A DNA stretch of 8,354 bases from Phycisphaerales bacterium (GCA_030680655.1 JAUXUZ010000289.1:1-8354), one strand, 5' to 3'; positions 1 to 5,666 are shown, counted from the first letter of the stretch. Numbers and translations are program-made. Notes: generated by a model from the sequence alone, not told the origin.

Positions 1-373
1 GGGGGGGGGGGGGGGGGGGGCCCCCGGCTGGGGCGTCGCCCTTTGCGGTGAAGCGGACGGTGTAGGCGGGCTTGAACGCGCGGGCGAAGCGGGCGAGGTC
101 CTCGTGGCAGGGGAGTGTGCCATCGTCGATCAGGATGGGGAAGAGGGTGCGGGCGCCGTTGTGATCTGGCGAAGGGGTGTGCCACAGCGCGATCGCGGCG
201 AGGTAGGAGGCCTCATCGGGGACGATGACGAGGGTGGAGGCGGCGATGGTCTGAGCGCGTGCGGCGGCGATGCGCTGGCCGAGGGCAGCGGGGACATCGG
301 GCGCCTGCGGCGATGGGGCCGCGGCGGGGGGTTGTGCGGTGAGGGCCAGGAGTGCGGTCAGGTGGAGGAGCAT
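1..373 (-). CDS. Partial exported protein of unknown function (N-terminal part)
   Basis: Reading from ATG at 373 leftwards, the frame stays open for 124 codons to the window edge, so the C-terminus is missing. The product starts MLLHLTALLALTAQPPAAA, which looks like a short signal peptide with possible cleavage near residues 14-19, followed by a Pro/Ala linker. The rest of the visible part is alpha/beta-like: a hydrophobic strand STLVIVPDEASYLAAIALW (46-64), then LFPILIDDG (77-85) and HEDLARFARAFKPAYTVRF (90-108). I do not recognise the family and assign no function. The last codons before the edge are all Pro because of the G run at 1-20, and may not be real. No Shine-Dalgarno sequence precedes the ATG. 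The gene is divergent from the ClpS-like gene across a 157-bp spacer. Coding is supported by the signal peptide and by sensible composition in this frame only. Confidence 0.6.
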   Translation of the reverse strand, partial: MLLHLTALLALTAQPPAAAPSPQAPDVPAALGQRIAAARAQTIAASTLVIVPDEASYLAAIALWHTPSPDHNGARTLFPILIDDGTLPCHEDLARFARAFKPAYTVRFTAKGDAPAGGPPPPPP

Positions 374-530
374 GGTGATGGATAGGGACTTCGGCGGGGA
401 GCGGGTCGGAGAGTCAGTGATTATCAGGCTTGTTGGGCGGAGTAAGGTAAGGGCGGTTTTTGGGGCTGTGGGGCGGTTTTAGCCGATTCTTGCTCGCATC
501 CGGCTTGCAAGACCGTTCGTATGGTGCAAC
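374..530. promoter_or_regulatory. Divergent intergenic spacer with GGGCGGTTTT direct repeat
   Basis: This 157-bp spacer separates two divergent starts. It holds the 10-mer GGGCGGTTTT twice, at 451-460 and 471-480, 20 bp apart, with another GGGCGG at 435-440. On the minus strand GATAAT (425-420) matches five of six bases of a sigma-70 -10 box and would give a leader of about 40 nt for the leftward gene. I found no convincing -35 for it. The repeats lie between the two start regions, where an operator or activator site would be expected; this role is inferred from spacing only. Confidence 0.35.
520..525 (+). promoter_or_regulatory. Candidate -10 box of clpS-like gene (leaderless)
   Basis: TATGGT fits the TAnnnT -10 pattern and ends 5 nt before the ATG at 531. 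A -10 at this distance would place transcription initiation on or next to the start codon. No Shine-Dalgarno sequence lies in the gap (GCAAC). No good -35 sits at 16-18 nt; TTGCTC at 490-495 is too far and TTGCAA at 505-510 too near. Confidence 0.4.
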
Positions 531-905
531 ATGTCAGGTATGAGTTCTTCACCGCGTCCATCTCAACCGTCGTCTCCGCTACCGCGGGGTGATTCGACGC
601 CAAGGCAGCAGAACAAGCAGCCGTGGCTGTGGCACGTGGTGCTGCTGGACTCCGAGGTGCACACGGACACGTACGTGATCCGGATGATGCAGGAGCTGTT
701 CAACGTCGCCGGCGAGAAGGCGACACAGATCGCCGAGATGGTCGATGCGCACGGGCGGGCGGTGGTGTTTACAGCGCACAAGGAACTGGCGGAGCTGAAG
801 CGCGACCAGATCCTGGGGTACGGGCGTGATCCACAGGTGAGCGTGTGCAAGGGGAGCATGAGCGCGGTGATCGAGCCGACGCAAGAGGAAGACGGGCAGA
901 AGTGA
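531..905 (+). CDS. clpS: ClpS-family adaptor protein, divergent
   Basis: 124 residues. Residues 1-30 are a Ser/Pro-rich, probably disordered tail; 32-116 form the ClpS domain, recognised by WHVVLLDSEVHTDTYVI, MMQELFNVAGEKATQIAEMV, AVVFTAHKELAELKRDQI and a final VSVCKG strand. ClpS binds the N-domain of ClpA/ClpC and delivers N-degron substrates to the Clp protease in the cytoplasm. In canonical ClpS the substrate pocket contains the NDD motif and a His after the second helix. Here my alignment by eye puts D40-S41-E42 at NDD and D72 near the His position, so N-degron recognition may be changed or lost. Canonical ClpS has about 106 residues; the extra length is N-terminal. ATG at 531 is chosen because of the -10-like box just before it; ATG at 540 is possible. 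It lies 74 bp before the dehydrogenase gene on the same strand. Family call is firm, function less so. Confidence 0.88.
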   Translation: MSGMSSSPRPSQPSSPLPRGDSTPRQQNKQPWLWHVVLLDSEVHTDTYVIRMMQELFNVAGEKATQIAEMVDAHGRAVVFTAHKELAELKRDQILGYGRDPQVSVCKGSMSAVIEPTQEEDGQK

Positions 906-979
906 CGGGCGCAGGGCGGGACCGCGGGCGCAGGCGTCGCTGAACGGCGGCTAGCCTACCGGCCCGATGTGAGCACCGC

Positions 980-1936
980 ATGCCCCGACCGCTTGTGATC
1001 CAGACCGAGCATCTTGATGCCGCGCCGGCGGCGTGGCTGGCCGAGCGCTGCGAACTGGTGAAGAAGGGGGCGGGCGAGGCGGGGTTTGCCGAGTTGCTGG
1101 CACGCGCCGATGGGCTGGTCATCCGCACGTACACGACGGTGGATGCGGCGATGGTGGCGGCCGGCCCGCGGCTGAAGGTGGTGGGGCGCGCCGGGGTGGG
1201 GCTGGACAACGTTGATCTGGCGGCGTGCGCTGCGCGTGGCGTGGTGGTGTGCAACACGCCCGATGCCAACAGCACGGCTGTGGTTGAGTATGTGCTGGCG
1301 CTTATGCTGGATGCGACGCGCCCGCGGGTCTCGCTGGCGAGTCCGGTGTCACCGGCGGAGTGGAAGCGTCTGCGGGCGGAACACCAGGCGGCGCGGCAGT
1401 TGTGCGAGATGACGCTGGGGATCTGGGGGATGGGGCGGATCGGCACGCGGGTGGCCCGCGCGGCGGCGGGGCTGGGGATGAAGGTGGTGTACAACGACTT
1501 GCATGAGGTCCCGGTGGAGCGGCGGAGCGGGGCCGAGCCGGTGAGCGCGGCGGAGTTGTGCGCACAGGCCGACGTGCTGACGGTGCACGTTGACGGGCGC
1601 CGCAGCAACCTCAGGCTGGTGGGCGCGGCGGCGTTTGCGGCGATGAAGAAGGATGTGCTGCTGATCAACGCGGCGCGCGGGTTCATTGTGGATGCGGGAG
1701 CGCTAGCGGGGTTTCTGCGGGCGAACGCGGGTGCGCAGGCGGCGCTGGATGTGCACGAGCCGGAACCGTTCGGGGCGGACTACCCGCTGCTGGGGTTGCC
1801 CAATGCGCGGCTGCTGCCGCACCTTGCCAGTTGCACGGCGACGGCGCAGGCGAACATGTCTTGGGTGGTGCGCGATGTGTGGCGCGTGCTGTCGGGCGAG
1901 ACGCCCGAGTTTGCGGCGGCGCCGGAGCTGGAGTGA
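980..1936 (+). CDS. D-2-hydroxyacid dehydrogenase (phosphoglycerate dehydrogenase-like)
   Basis: 318 residues, the usual length for a catalytic-plus-NAD-domain enzyme with no C-terminal ACT domain. The NAD-binding GxGxxG is G150-M-G152-R-I-G155, with D173 (VVYND) at the end of the second strand favouring NAD over NADP. Catalytic residues are in place: R233 (NAARG), E262 (DVHEPEP) and H281 (LPHLAS). The R-to-E spacing of 29 equals that of E. coli SerA (R240/E269). Substrate-domain landmarks are VVGRAGVGLDNVDL (67-80) and CNTPDANSTAVVEYVLALML (91-110). The family reduces 2-oxoacids or oxidises D-2-hydroxyacids in the cytoplasm; substrate cannot be told from sequence, and a serine-pathway role is only one option. 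ATG at 980 is the first start giving the full first strand (LVIQTE). I see no clear Shine-Dalgarno sequence. It may be read together with the ClpS-like gene, and converges on the pseudopilin pair. Confidence 0.93.
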   Translation: MPRPLVIQTEHLDAAPAAWLAERCELVKKGAGEAGFAELLARADGLVIRTYTTVDAAMVAAGPRLKVVGRAGVGLDNVDLAACAARGVVVCNTPDANSTAVVEYVLALMLDATRPRVSLASPVSPAEWKRLRAEHQAARQLCEMTLGIWGMGRIGTRVARAAAGLGMKVVYNDLHEVPVERRSGAEPVSAAELCAQADVLTVHVDGRRSNLRLVGAAAFAAMKKDVLLINAARGFIVDAGALAGFLRANAGAQAALDVHEPEPFGADYPLLGLPNARLLPHLASCTATAQANMSWVVRDVWRVLSGETPEFAAAPELE

Positions 1937-1972
1937 TCGGCTGGCTGGCGGGGCGAATGGGCAGTGGCGGGT

Positions 1973-2002
1973 GCTGTCCCTGTGCTGCCGCACAGGGCTC
2001 GT
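1973..2002. repeat. Palindromic intergenic repeat, copy 1
   Basis: A hairpin with arms CCCTGTGC (1978-1985) and GCACAGGG (1990-1997) and a TGCC loop. The whole 30-nt element recurs at 3168-3197 with a single mismatch, in the loop. It lies 36 bp past the dehydrogenase stop, between convergent genes, where it could end transcription from both sides. No T tract follows, so intrinsic termination is uncertain. Confidence 0.8.
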
Positions 2003-2003
2003 T

Positions 2004-2030
2004 GGGGCGGAGGGGGGAGGGGAGGGGGGG
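2004..2030 (+). other. Potential G-quadruplex tract
   Basis: Four G runs of 4, 6, 4 and 7 (2004-2007, 2012-2017, 2019-2022, 2024-2030) are separated by CGGA, A and A. This pattern allows a four-tetrad quadruplex with short loops on the plus strand. The tract touches the stop codon (2031-2033) of the convergent pseudopilin gene and lies in the likely 3' end of the dehydrogenase transcript. Confidence 0.6.
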
Positions 2031-2624
2031 TTAGCCCGTGCTGGCCATGGTGCAGCGGATGAACGCGCGTGAGCGCAGGGTGACCGACTGACCCTCGCGG
2101 GTCATGGTGAACTGGATGGAGATGCGGCGGATCGTCGCGCTCTGGGTGGAGTTGAGGCTCGCGACACCCAGCGCCGTGAAGATGTTGGCGTTGGACTGAT
2201 CGAAGGGCGTGGCGGTGAAGGCGGTGACCTGGCCGAGCAGCACGGGCGTGGCGGAGGTCGTGTCACCCGCGGCAACGTCGCGGAGGACGATGGTCTGCGC
2301 GTTGGCGTCGTAGGTGACGGTGCTGAGGTCGTCGAAGGTGAAGGTGGTGGCGGTGAAGCTGGCGATGGATGGGACGGTGGGGTTTGAGGCCGCACGCGCG
2401 GGGGTGGACTGGACCTTGCGGATGAGGCGGTCCATCGCGGCAGAGGCCTCGCCATAGAGGGCGCTGCGGGTGGAGACCTGCGAGTTGGCGGCGGCGGCGC
2501 GCTGCATGGTCATCGCGCCCACCGCGCCGATGACGGCGACAACGATCATCACGGCGATGAGCTCGACGAGCGTGAAGGCCCTTCGTGGGGCTTGGCGGGA
2601 TGTGACGCGGGGCGTGCGGGTCAT
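2031..2624 (-). CDS. Prepilin/pseudopilin-like protein (GspJ/PulJ-type candidate)
   Basis: 197 residues. A short basic leader (1-16, MTRTPRVTSRQAPRRA) precedes the prepilin-peptidase site A16|F17-TLVE, with the conserved Glu at mature position 5 (E21). The hydrophobic helix LIAVMIVVAVIGAVGAM (22-38) follows. After it come a helical stretch to about residue 75 and a Thr/Val-rich beta region ending in ISIQFTMTREGQSVTLRSRAFIRC. Such proteins are processed by a prepilin peptidase and assembled into the pseudopilus of type II secretion or a type IV pilus; length and position after a shorter pseudopilin suggest a minor GspJ-like role, which is inference. Residue A16 replaces the usual Gly at -1. 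The ATG overlaps the stop of the upstream gene as ATGA (2621-2624) and has no Shine-Dalgarno sequence, so it is probably translated by coupling. Confidence 0.85.
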   Translation of the reverse strand: MTRTPRVTSRQAPRRAFTLVELIAVMIVVAVIGAVGAMTMQRAAAANSQVSTRSALYGEASAAMDRLIRKVQSTPARAASNPTVPSIASFTATTFTFDDLSTVTYDANAQTIVLRDVAAGDTTSATPVLLGQVTAFTATPFDQSNANIFTALGVASLNSTQSATIRRISIQFTMTREGQSVTLRSRAFIRCTMASTG

Positions 2625-3061
2625 TGGTCGTAGTCGGTGAGCACGGTGGCGATGGCGATTGACTTGGTCCCCTCGCGGGCGTCGCGGTAAGTGACGGTGA
2701 CGGTGACGGTGCGGTAGCCGTTGCCGGGTGATGCGAGGTCGGAGCCGGTCTCGGTGACGGTGGTGGTGCGGGCGTAGGGGACGAAGCCGTTGACGGTCGC
2801 TTCGGCGGGGTAGTTGGCGCTAGCGATGTACGACCAGCCGCGGGTGGCGCTGTGCCGGTCGGCGACGACATCCTCGAGTTTCTCGCACACGAGCCAGCGG
2901 GCGATGATCTGCTGCTGGATCGAGGCGCGCCGGACGGTGGCATCACGCACGGCGATGAGCAGCGCGGGGGCGGCGAGCCCGATCACGACGATCGTGGCGA
3001 CGACCTCCATCAGCGTGAGGGCGCGGCGAGTGTGCCTGGTTGATCGCGCGGGGCGGGTCAG
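2621..3061 (-). CDS. Prepilin/pseudopilin-like protein (GspI-type candidate), CTG start
   Basis: 146 residues if begun at CTG 3061. The first in-frame ATG (3010) falls inside the prepilin motif LTLMEVV and would remove the leader and cleavage site, so it cannot be the start. Upstream, the frame is open to about 3217 without ATG, GTG or TTG. CTG at 3061-3059 gives MTRPARSTRHTRRA|LTLME, with cleavage after A14 and E19 at mature position 5, and a leader like that of the next gene (MTR...RRA). GGAGA (3072-3068) lies 6 nt before it. The hydrophobic helix is VVATIVVIGLAAPALLIAV; the segment IARWLVCEKLEDVVADR resembles the region after the helix in GspI-type pseudopilins. It overlaps the following gene by 4 nt. 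It probably serves the same pilus or secretion machine as its partner; the assembly genes are not in this window. Confidence 0.82.
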   Translation of the reverse strand: MTRPARSTRHTRRALTLMEVVATIVVIGLAAPALLIAVRDATVRRASIQQQIIARWLVCEKLEDVVADRHSATRGWSYIASANYPAEATVNGFVPYARTTTVTETGSDLASPGNGYRTVTVTVTYRDAREGTKSIAIATVLTDYDQ

Positions 3062-3067
3062 GGGCGG

Positions 3068-3072
3068 TCTCC
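3068..3072 (-). promoter_or_regulatory. Shine-Dalgarno sequence deciding a CTG start
   Basis: On the minus strand GGAGA is followed by 6 nt and CTG: GGAGACCGCCCCTG. The start of the synthase gene reads GGAGACCTCCCATG (5677-5664) with the same spacing, identical in 12 of 14 positions. The match supports initiation at CTG. Confidence 0.65.
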
Positions 3073-3167
3073 GGTGATCGGACGCAGGGTCACTATCGGC
3101 CGGAGCGGGGCGCGGGTGAAGGGTGGCGGTTGGATCGGGCGGCGGGCGTGGTTGTGCGTTGGCCTGG

Positions 3168-3197
3168 GCTGTCCCTGTGCTTCCGCACAGGGCTCGT
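3168..3197. repeat. Palindromic intergenic repeat, copy 2
   Basis: Same element as 1973-2002 with one loop mismatch: arms CCCTGTGC (3173-3180) and GCACAGGG (3185-3192), loop TTCC. It lies between the phosphatase stop (3247) and the pseudopilin pair, all on the minus strand, and next to a second hairpin at 3205-3232. The two copies flank the pseudopilin pair in the same orientation. Confidence 0.8.
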
Positions 3198-3204
3198 GGG
3201 CTGA

Positions 3205-3232
3205 CGCAGACTCCTCAGGGCAGGAGTCTGCG
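3205..3232. repeat. Perfect 11-bp hairpin between phosphatase and pseudopilin genes
   Basis: CGCAGACTCCT (3205-3215) and AGGAGTCTGCG (3222-3232) are exact reverse complements around a 6-nt loop. It lies 14 nt after the phosphatase stop, so it could act as its 3' end or terminator, but no T run follows on the minus strand. With the neighbouring 30-nt repeat it makes a compound palindromic block. Confidence 0.7.
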
Positions 3233-3246
3233 GCACCCGGGGTTGG

Positions 3247-4422
3247 TTATCGGGCGATTGCGCCGGGGATGGGCTGGGCGGCGCGTGGCTGCTGGGCGTT
3301 GTAATCGTGGCCGAGCAGCGCGGCGATGGTGGCGGCGATCTGCGACTGGGTGAGCGGCGGGGGACCCGTCACCTCGCCGCGGGGCGGGGTGTCTGGCCCG
3401 ATGATCATGATCCAGGTCTGCTCCGCGCCGATGATGTTGGCGTTGTGGTCGCTCCAATGCTTGAGCTGCCCGTCAACGTAGCCGGGTGCGTTGTCGCCGC
3501 CGCGGCCGTGGTCGCAGGTGAAGATGATGGTGGTGGCGTCTTTGTACTCGGGCGTGGCCTGGCACCAGTCCCAGAGTTCCTTCACGTAGGCGTCGGCGCG
3601 GCGGGCGGAGTCGAGGTACTGCTCGTACTTGTTCTCGTGGGCCCACTCGTCGGTCTCGCCGAGCCCGATGAAGGCGACGCGCGGTTTGTTGAGCTTGATC
3701 CACTCGAAGGCGGGGCGGAAGAGGAGGGCGTCGAACGTTGAGCTTGACCAGCGGCGGGCGATCTGCGTGCGGAGGGTGTTGGTGGTGGCGATGGCCTCGT
3801 TGGTCTTGCCGAAGGTGATGGGCTTGAGGCCGTCGTCAACGGGAAAGCCGCAGCGCTCGGTATTGAAGATCCAGGGGAAAAGGTCCCACGCGCCGAAGGC
3901 GGCGACTTTGCCCTTGAAGGCGGGCTTGTTGTGCAGCCACTCGAAGACGGTGGCGTGGGGGTTCCAGAGGCGCTTGTTGTCCTTGATGCCTTCCTGCGTG
4001 AAGCCGCAGAAGAGCTCGGAGTAGCCGGGGTAGGAGACTTTGTGCGGGTTGGCGACGGTGGCGGAGGAGTTCTTGAAGAGGTTGCCGTAGAGCTGACCTC
4101 CGGATTTGGGGTCGGCGACGGTGGACCAGACGAAGGGCATGAGGGCCTTGCGGCGCTCTTCGGGTGTGTCGCGCCAGTAGTGCTCGCGCACGGCCTTGTC
4201 GTCGGTGACGCCGTAGTCCTTGTGGATGAGGCGCTCGTCGGCGCCGGTGAAGACCTCCTGCCAGCGGAGGCCGTCGGACATGACGAGGAAGACGTTTTTG
4301 GTTTTGGCGCCGAGAACGGGGGAGGCGGTCGATTGCGGATTTGAGATTGCGGATTGTGGATTGGGGGAGGCAGCGGGGGCGGGAGGCTGGATGATGGCGA
4401 GAGCGAGGATGGCGGCGAGCAT
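3247..4422 (-). CDS. Exported alkaline-phosphatase-superfamily metalloenzyme
   Basis: 391 residues from ATG 4422. The frame is open further upstream, but that extension lies in the terminator and the neighbour gene. Residues 1-18 (MLAAILALAIIQPPAPAA) look like a signal peptide. Residues 19-34 are a linker made by a DNA repeat. The catalytic domain starts at NVFLVMSDG (43-51). Superfamily metal and nucleophile positions can be followed: D50; Ser in VSYPGYSELFCGF (S130 or S135, S130 more likely); D258 and H262 (GETDEWAH); D304-H305 (FTCDHG); and a His in KHWSDHN (H322 or H326). This is the two-metal pattern of type I phosphodiesterases, phosphatases and sulfatases. No C/S-x-P-x-R sulfatase motif is seen, so phosphatase or phosphodiesterase is more likely. 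Substrate unknown; location outside the cytoplasm is inferred. A TATGCT box 6 nt before the ATG suggests a leaderless mRNA separate from the upstream synthase gene. Confidence 0.85.
   Translation of the reverse strand: MLAAILALAIIQPPAPAASPNPQSAISNPQSTASPVLGAKTKNVFLVMSDGLRWQEVFTGADERLIHKDYGVTDDKAVREHYWRDTPEERRKALMPFVWSTVADPKSGGQLYGNLFKNSSATVANPHKVSYPGYSELFCGFTQEGIKDNKRLWNPHATVFEWLHNKPAFKGKVAAFGAWDLFPWIFNTERCGFPVDDGLKPITFGKTNEAIATTNTLRTQIARRWSSSTFDALLFRPAFEWIKLNKPRVAFIGLGETDEWAHENKYEQYLDSARRADAYVKELWDWCQATPEYKDATTIIFTCDHGRGGDNAPGYVDGQLKHWSDHNANIIGAEQTWIMIIGPDTPPRGEVTGPPPLTQSQIAATIAALLGHDYNAQQPRAAQPIPGAIAR
4331..4364. repeat. GATTGCGGATT short tandem repeat inside a coding sequence
   Basis: GATTGCGGATT occurs at 4331-4341 and 4345-4355, with a further related unit GTGGATTG to 4364. 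Read on the minus strand in the phosphatase frame it encodes the linker NPQSAISNPQS between signal peptide and enzyme domain. It is AT-richer than its surroundings, like an inserted intergenic repeat. Confidence 0.6.
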
Positions 4423-4426
4423 GGCG

Positions 4427-4438
4427 CGAGCATACCAC
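4427..4438 (-). promoter_or_regulatory. Extended -10 promoter of phosphatase gene (leaderless)
   Basis: On the minus strand GTGGTATGCTCG contains TGnTATGCT, an extended -10 (hexamer at 4434-4429). It ends 6 nt before the ATG at 4422, which puts +1 on the A of the start codon. TTGTCA (4461-4456) is a good -35 hexamer but 21 nt away, longer than usual. The same 12-mer occurs at 5890-5901 on the plus strand. Confidence 0.5.
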
Positions 4439-4460
4439 GGCCCTGTTGACAGGAATGACA

Positions 4461-4486
4461 AACCCCGAGCCGCGGGGCTCGGGGTT
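4461..4486 (-). terminator. Rho-independent terminator after the synthase gene
   Basis: AACCCCGAGCC (4461-4471) and GGCTCGGGGTT (4476-4486) form a perfect 11-bp stem with a 4-nt loop. On the minus strand the stem is followed by TTTGTCATT, a moderate T tract. It lies 28 nt past the synthase stop and just before the phosphatase promoter, separating the two transcripts. Confidence 0.8.
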
Positions 4487-4514
4487 CGTGCGATTGACTG
4501 CGAGGATCTGCGGC

Positions 4515-5666
4515 TTATGCCTTGACGGTCTGGCGCTTGGCGATCTTCACCTTGGCGCCAAAGTCGGGCGCGCCGGTGGTCTTGCCGTAGAGGTCGGCGA
4601 ACTTGAACCCCTTGCGGGCCTTCCACGCCTTGCGGTGGTAGGCGTCGCTGGCCAGGAGCGGGAAGAGGGCGCTGAGCTCGCCGAAGACCATCTGCTCGTG
4701 GACGACGTCGACCTTGCCCCACGAGCAGGCTTCGCGGAGGGTGCTGCCCGAGAGTGCGCCGTCGCGGCTGTCGGCGACGGTCATCTGGATGGCGTACTTG
4801 TGCATGCCGATGTCGCCGCGGGCCTTGCCGCCCTTGCGCTCGTTGAGCAATTCAGCGGCGACGACGATGTCCTGCGCGAAGTTCTTGGGCACACCACCGC
4901 CGAGCATGAGCAGGCCGGTGTCCTTGCACGCCAGCTTGATGTCGGTCAGTTCGCGGAAGTCCTTGCCCGAGTCGATAGCGACCTGGCCACGGCCTTCTTC
5001 GATGGCCTCGGTCTGCTGCAGCACGACGCCGAAGCCGGCGGAGCAGTCGCTGAAGGCGGGGACGAAGATGGGGACGCGCTTCTGGAAGCAGGTCTTGACG
5101 ATCGACTTGTTCTTTGCGTACTTGGGGTTGTTGGCCAGATAGGAGCCCATGGACTCGATCAGCTCGCGGCTGGAATAGGCGCCGGGGGCGAAGGCGTTGA
5201 AGATCTCGTAGGTGGCGTGGTCGCACGCGCGGAGGTCGTCCTCGTTGATGTAGGTGTCGTAGATGCGGTCGATCATCAGGTTCCGCAGCGTCATGTCGTC
5301 AACGGGCGGGGCCTCGGGCGAGCCGGGGGCGATGTAGTGCTTGAAGCCCAGGCCCTCGAAGAAATCCTGGTCGACGATGTTGGCGCCGGTGGACACGATC
5401 GCGTCGATCATGTTGCACTCGACCATCGTGATCAGCGCGTCCTTCAGGCCGGCGCTGATGAGCGAGCCGGCGAGGGTGACGACGACGGCACACTCCTTGT
5501 CCTTGAGCATCATCGAGTAGATGTCGGCGGCGTTGGCCAGCGTGCGGCTGGTGTAGGCCATGTCGCGGTAGCTGTCGATGACCGGGCGGGCATCGAAGGC
5601 GGTGATGTCGATGTGCTCGATGGGGCGGGAGAGGAGTTCTTTCTTGGTCCACTTCGTCGTTGCCAT
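4515..5666 (-). CDS. Deoxyhypusine synthase-like protein (bacterial polyamine-enzyme homologue)
   Basis: 383 residues, close to eukaryotic deoxyhypusine synthase (about 369). Family landmarks: VVVTLAGSLISAGLKDALI (61-79), IVSTGANIVDQDF (90-102), VPAFSDCSAGFG (202-213), LLMLGGGVPKNF (252-263) and REACSWGKV (311-319). K261 in GGGVPKNF occupies the place of the lysine that forms the imine with spermidine in true deoxyhypusine synthase. Bacteria lack eIF5A, so the protein modification is unlikely; bacterial homologues are linked to NAD-dependent aminobutyl or related transfers in polyamine biosynthesis. The substrate cannot be read here. ATG at 5666 is preceded by GGAGA with a 6-nt spacer. An upstream in-frame ATG (5702) lies in repeat DNA and is not used. 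A strong terminator follows, so it is likely monocistronic, with a long leader from a TATACT box at 5842-5837. Confidence 0.9.
   Translation of the reverse strand: MATTKWTKKELLSRPIEHIDITAFDARPVIDSYRDMAYTSRTLANAADIYSMMLKDKECAVVVTLAGSLISAGLKDALITMVECNMIDAIVSTGANIVDQDFFEGLGFKHYIAPGSPEAPPVDDMTLRNLMIDRIYDTYINEDDLRACDHATYEIFNAFAPGAYSSRELIESMGSYLANNPKYAKNKSIVKTCFQKRVPIFVPAFSDCSAGFGVVLQQTEAIEEGRGQVAIDSGKDFRELTDIKLACKDTGLLMLGGGVPKNFAQDIVVAAELLNERKGGKARGDIGMHKYAIQMTVADSRDGALSGSTLREACSWGKVDVVHEQMVFGELSALFPLLASDAYHRKAWKARKGFKFADLYGKTTGAPDFGAKVKIAKRQTVKA

Noticed and set aside
104..482. Plus-strand open frames at 104-385 and 270-482
   Set aside because: They are antisense to the partial exported protein or run into the spacer, with Gly/Arg-rich low-complexity products and no start signals.
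967..972. ATGTGA, a start codon next to a stop just before the dehydrogenase gene
   Set aside because: It could be a regulatory start-stop site, but it has no Shine-Dalgarno sequence and a six-base match is expected by chance.
769..1686. Open frame of 305 codons on the minus strand
   Set aside because: It covers the complementary strand of the dehydrogenase and ClpS-like genes, and its Ser/Ala/Arg-rich product has no family likeness.
4423..4722. N-terminal extension of the phosphatase frame up to ATG 4722
   Set aside because: The extension is the wrong frame of the synthase gene plus the terminator and is Arg/Gln-rich; the signal peptide begins at ATG 4422.
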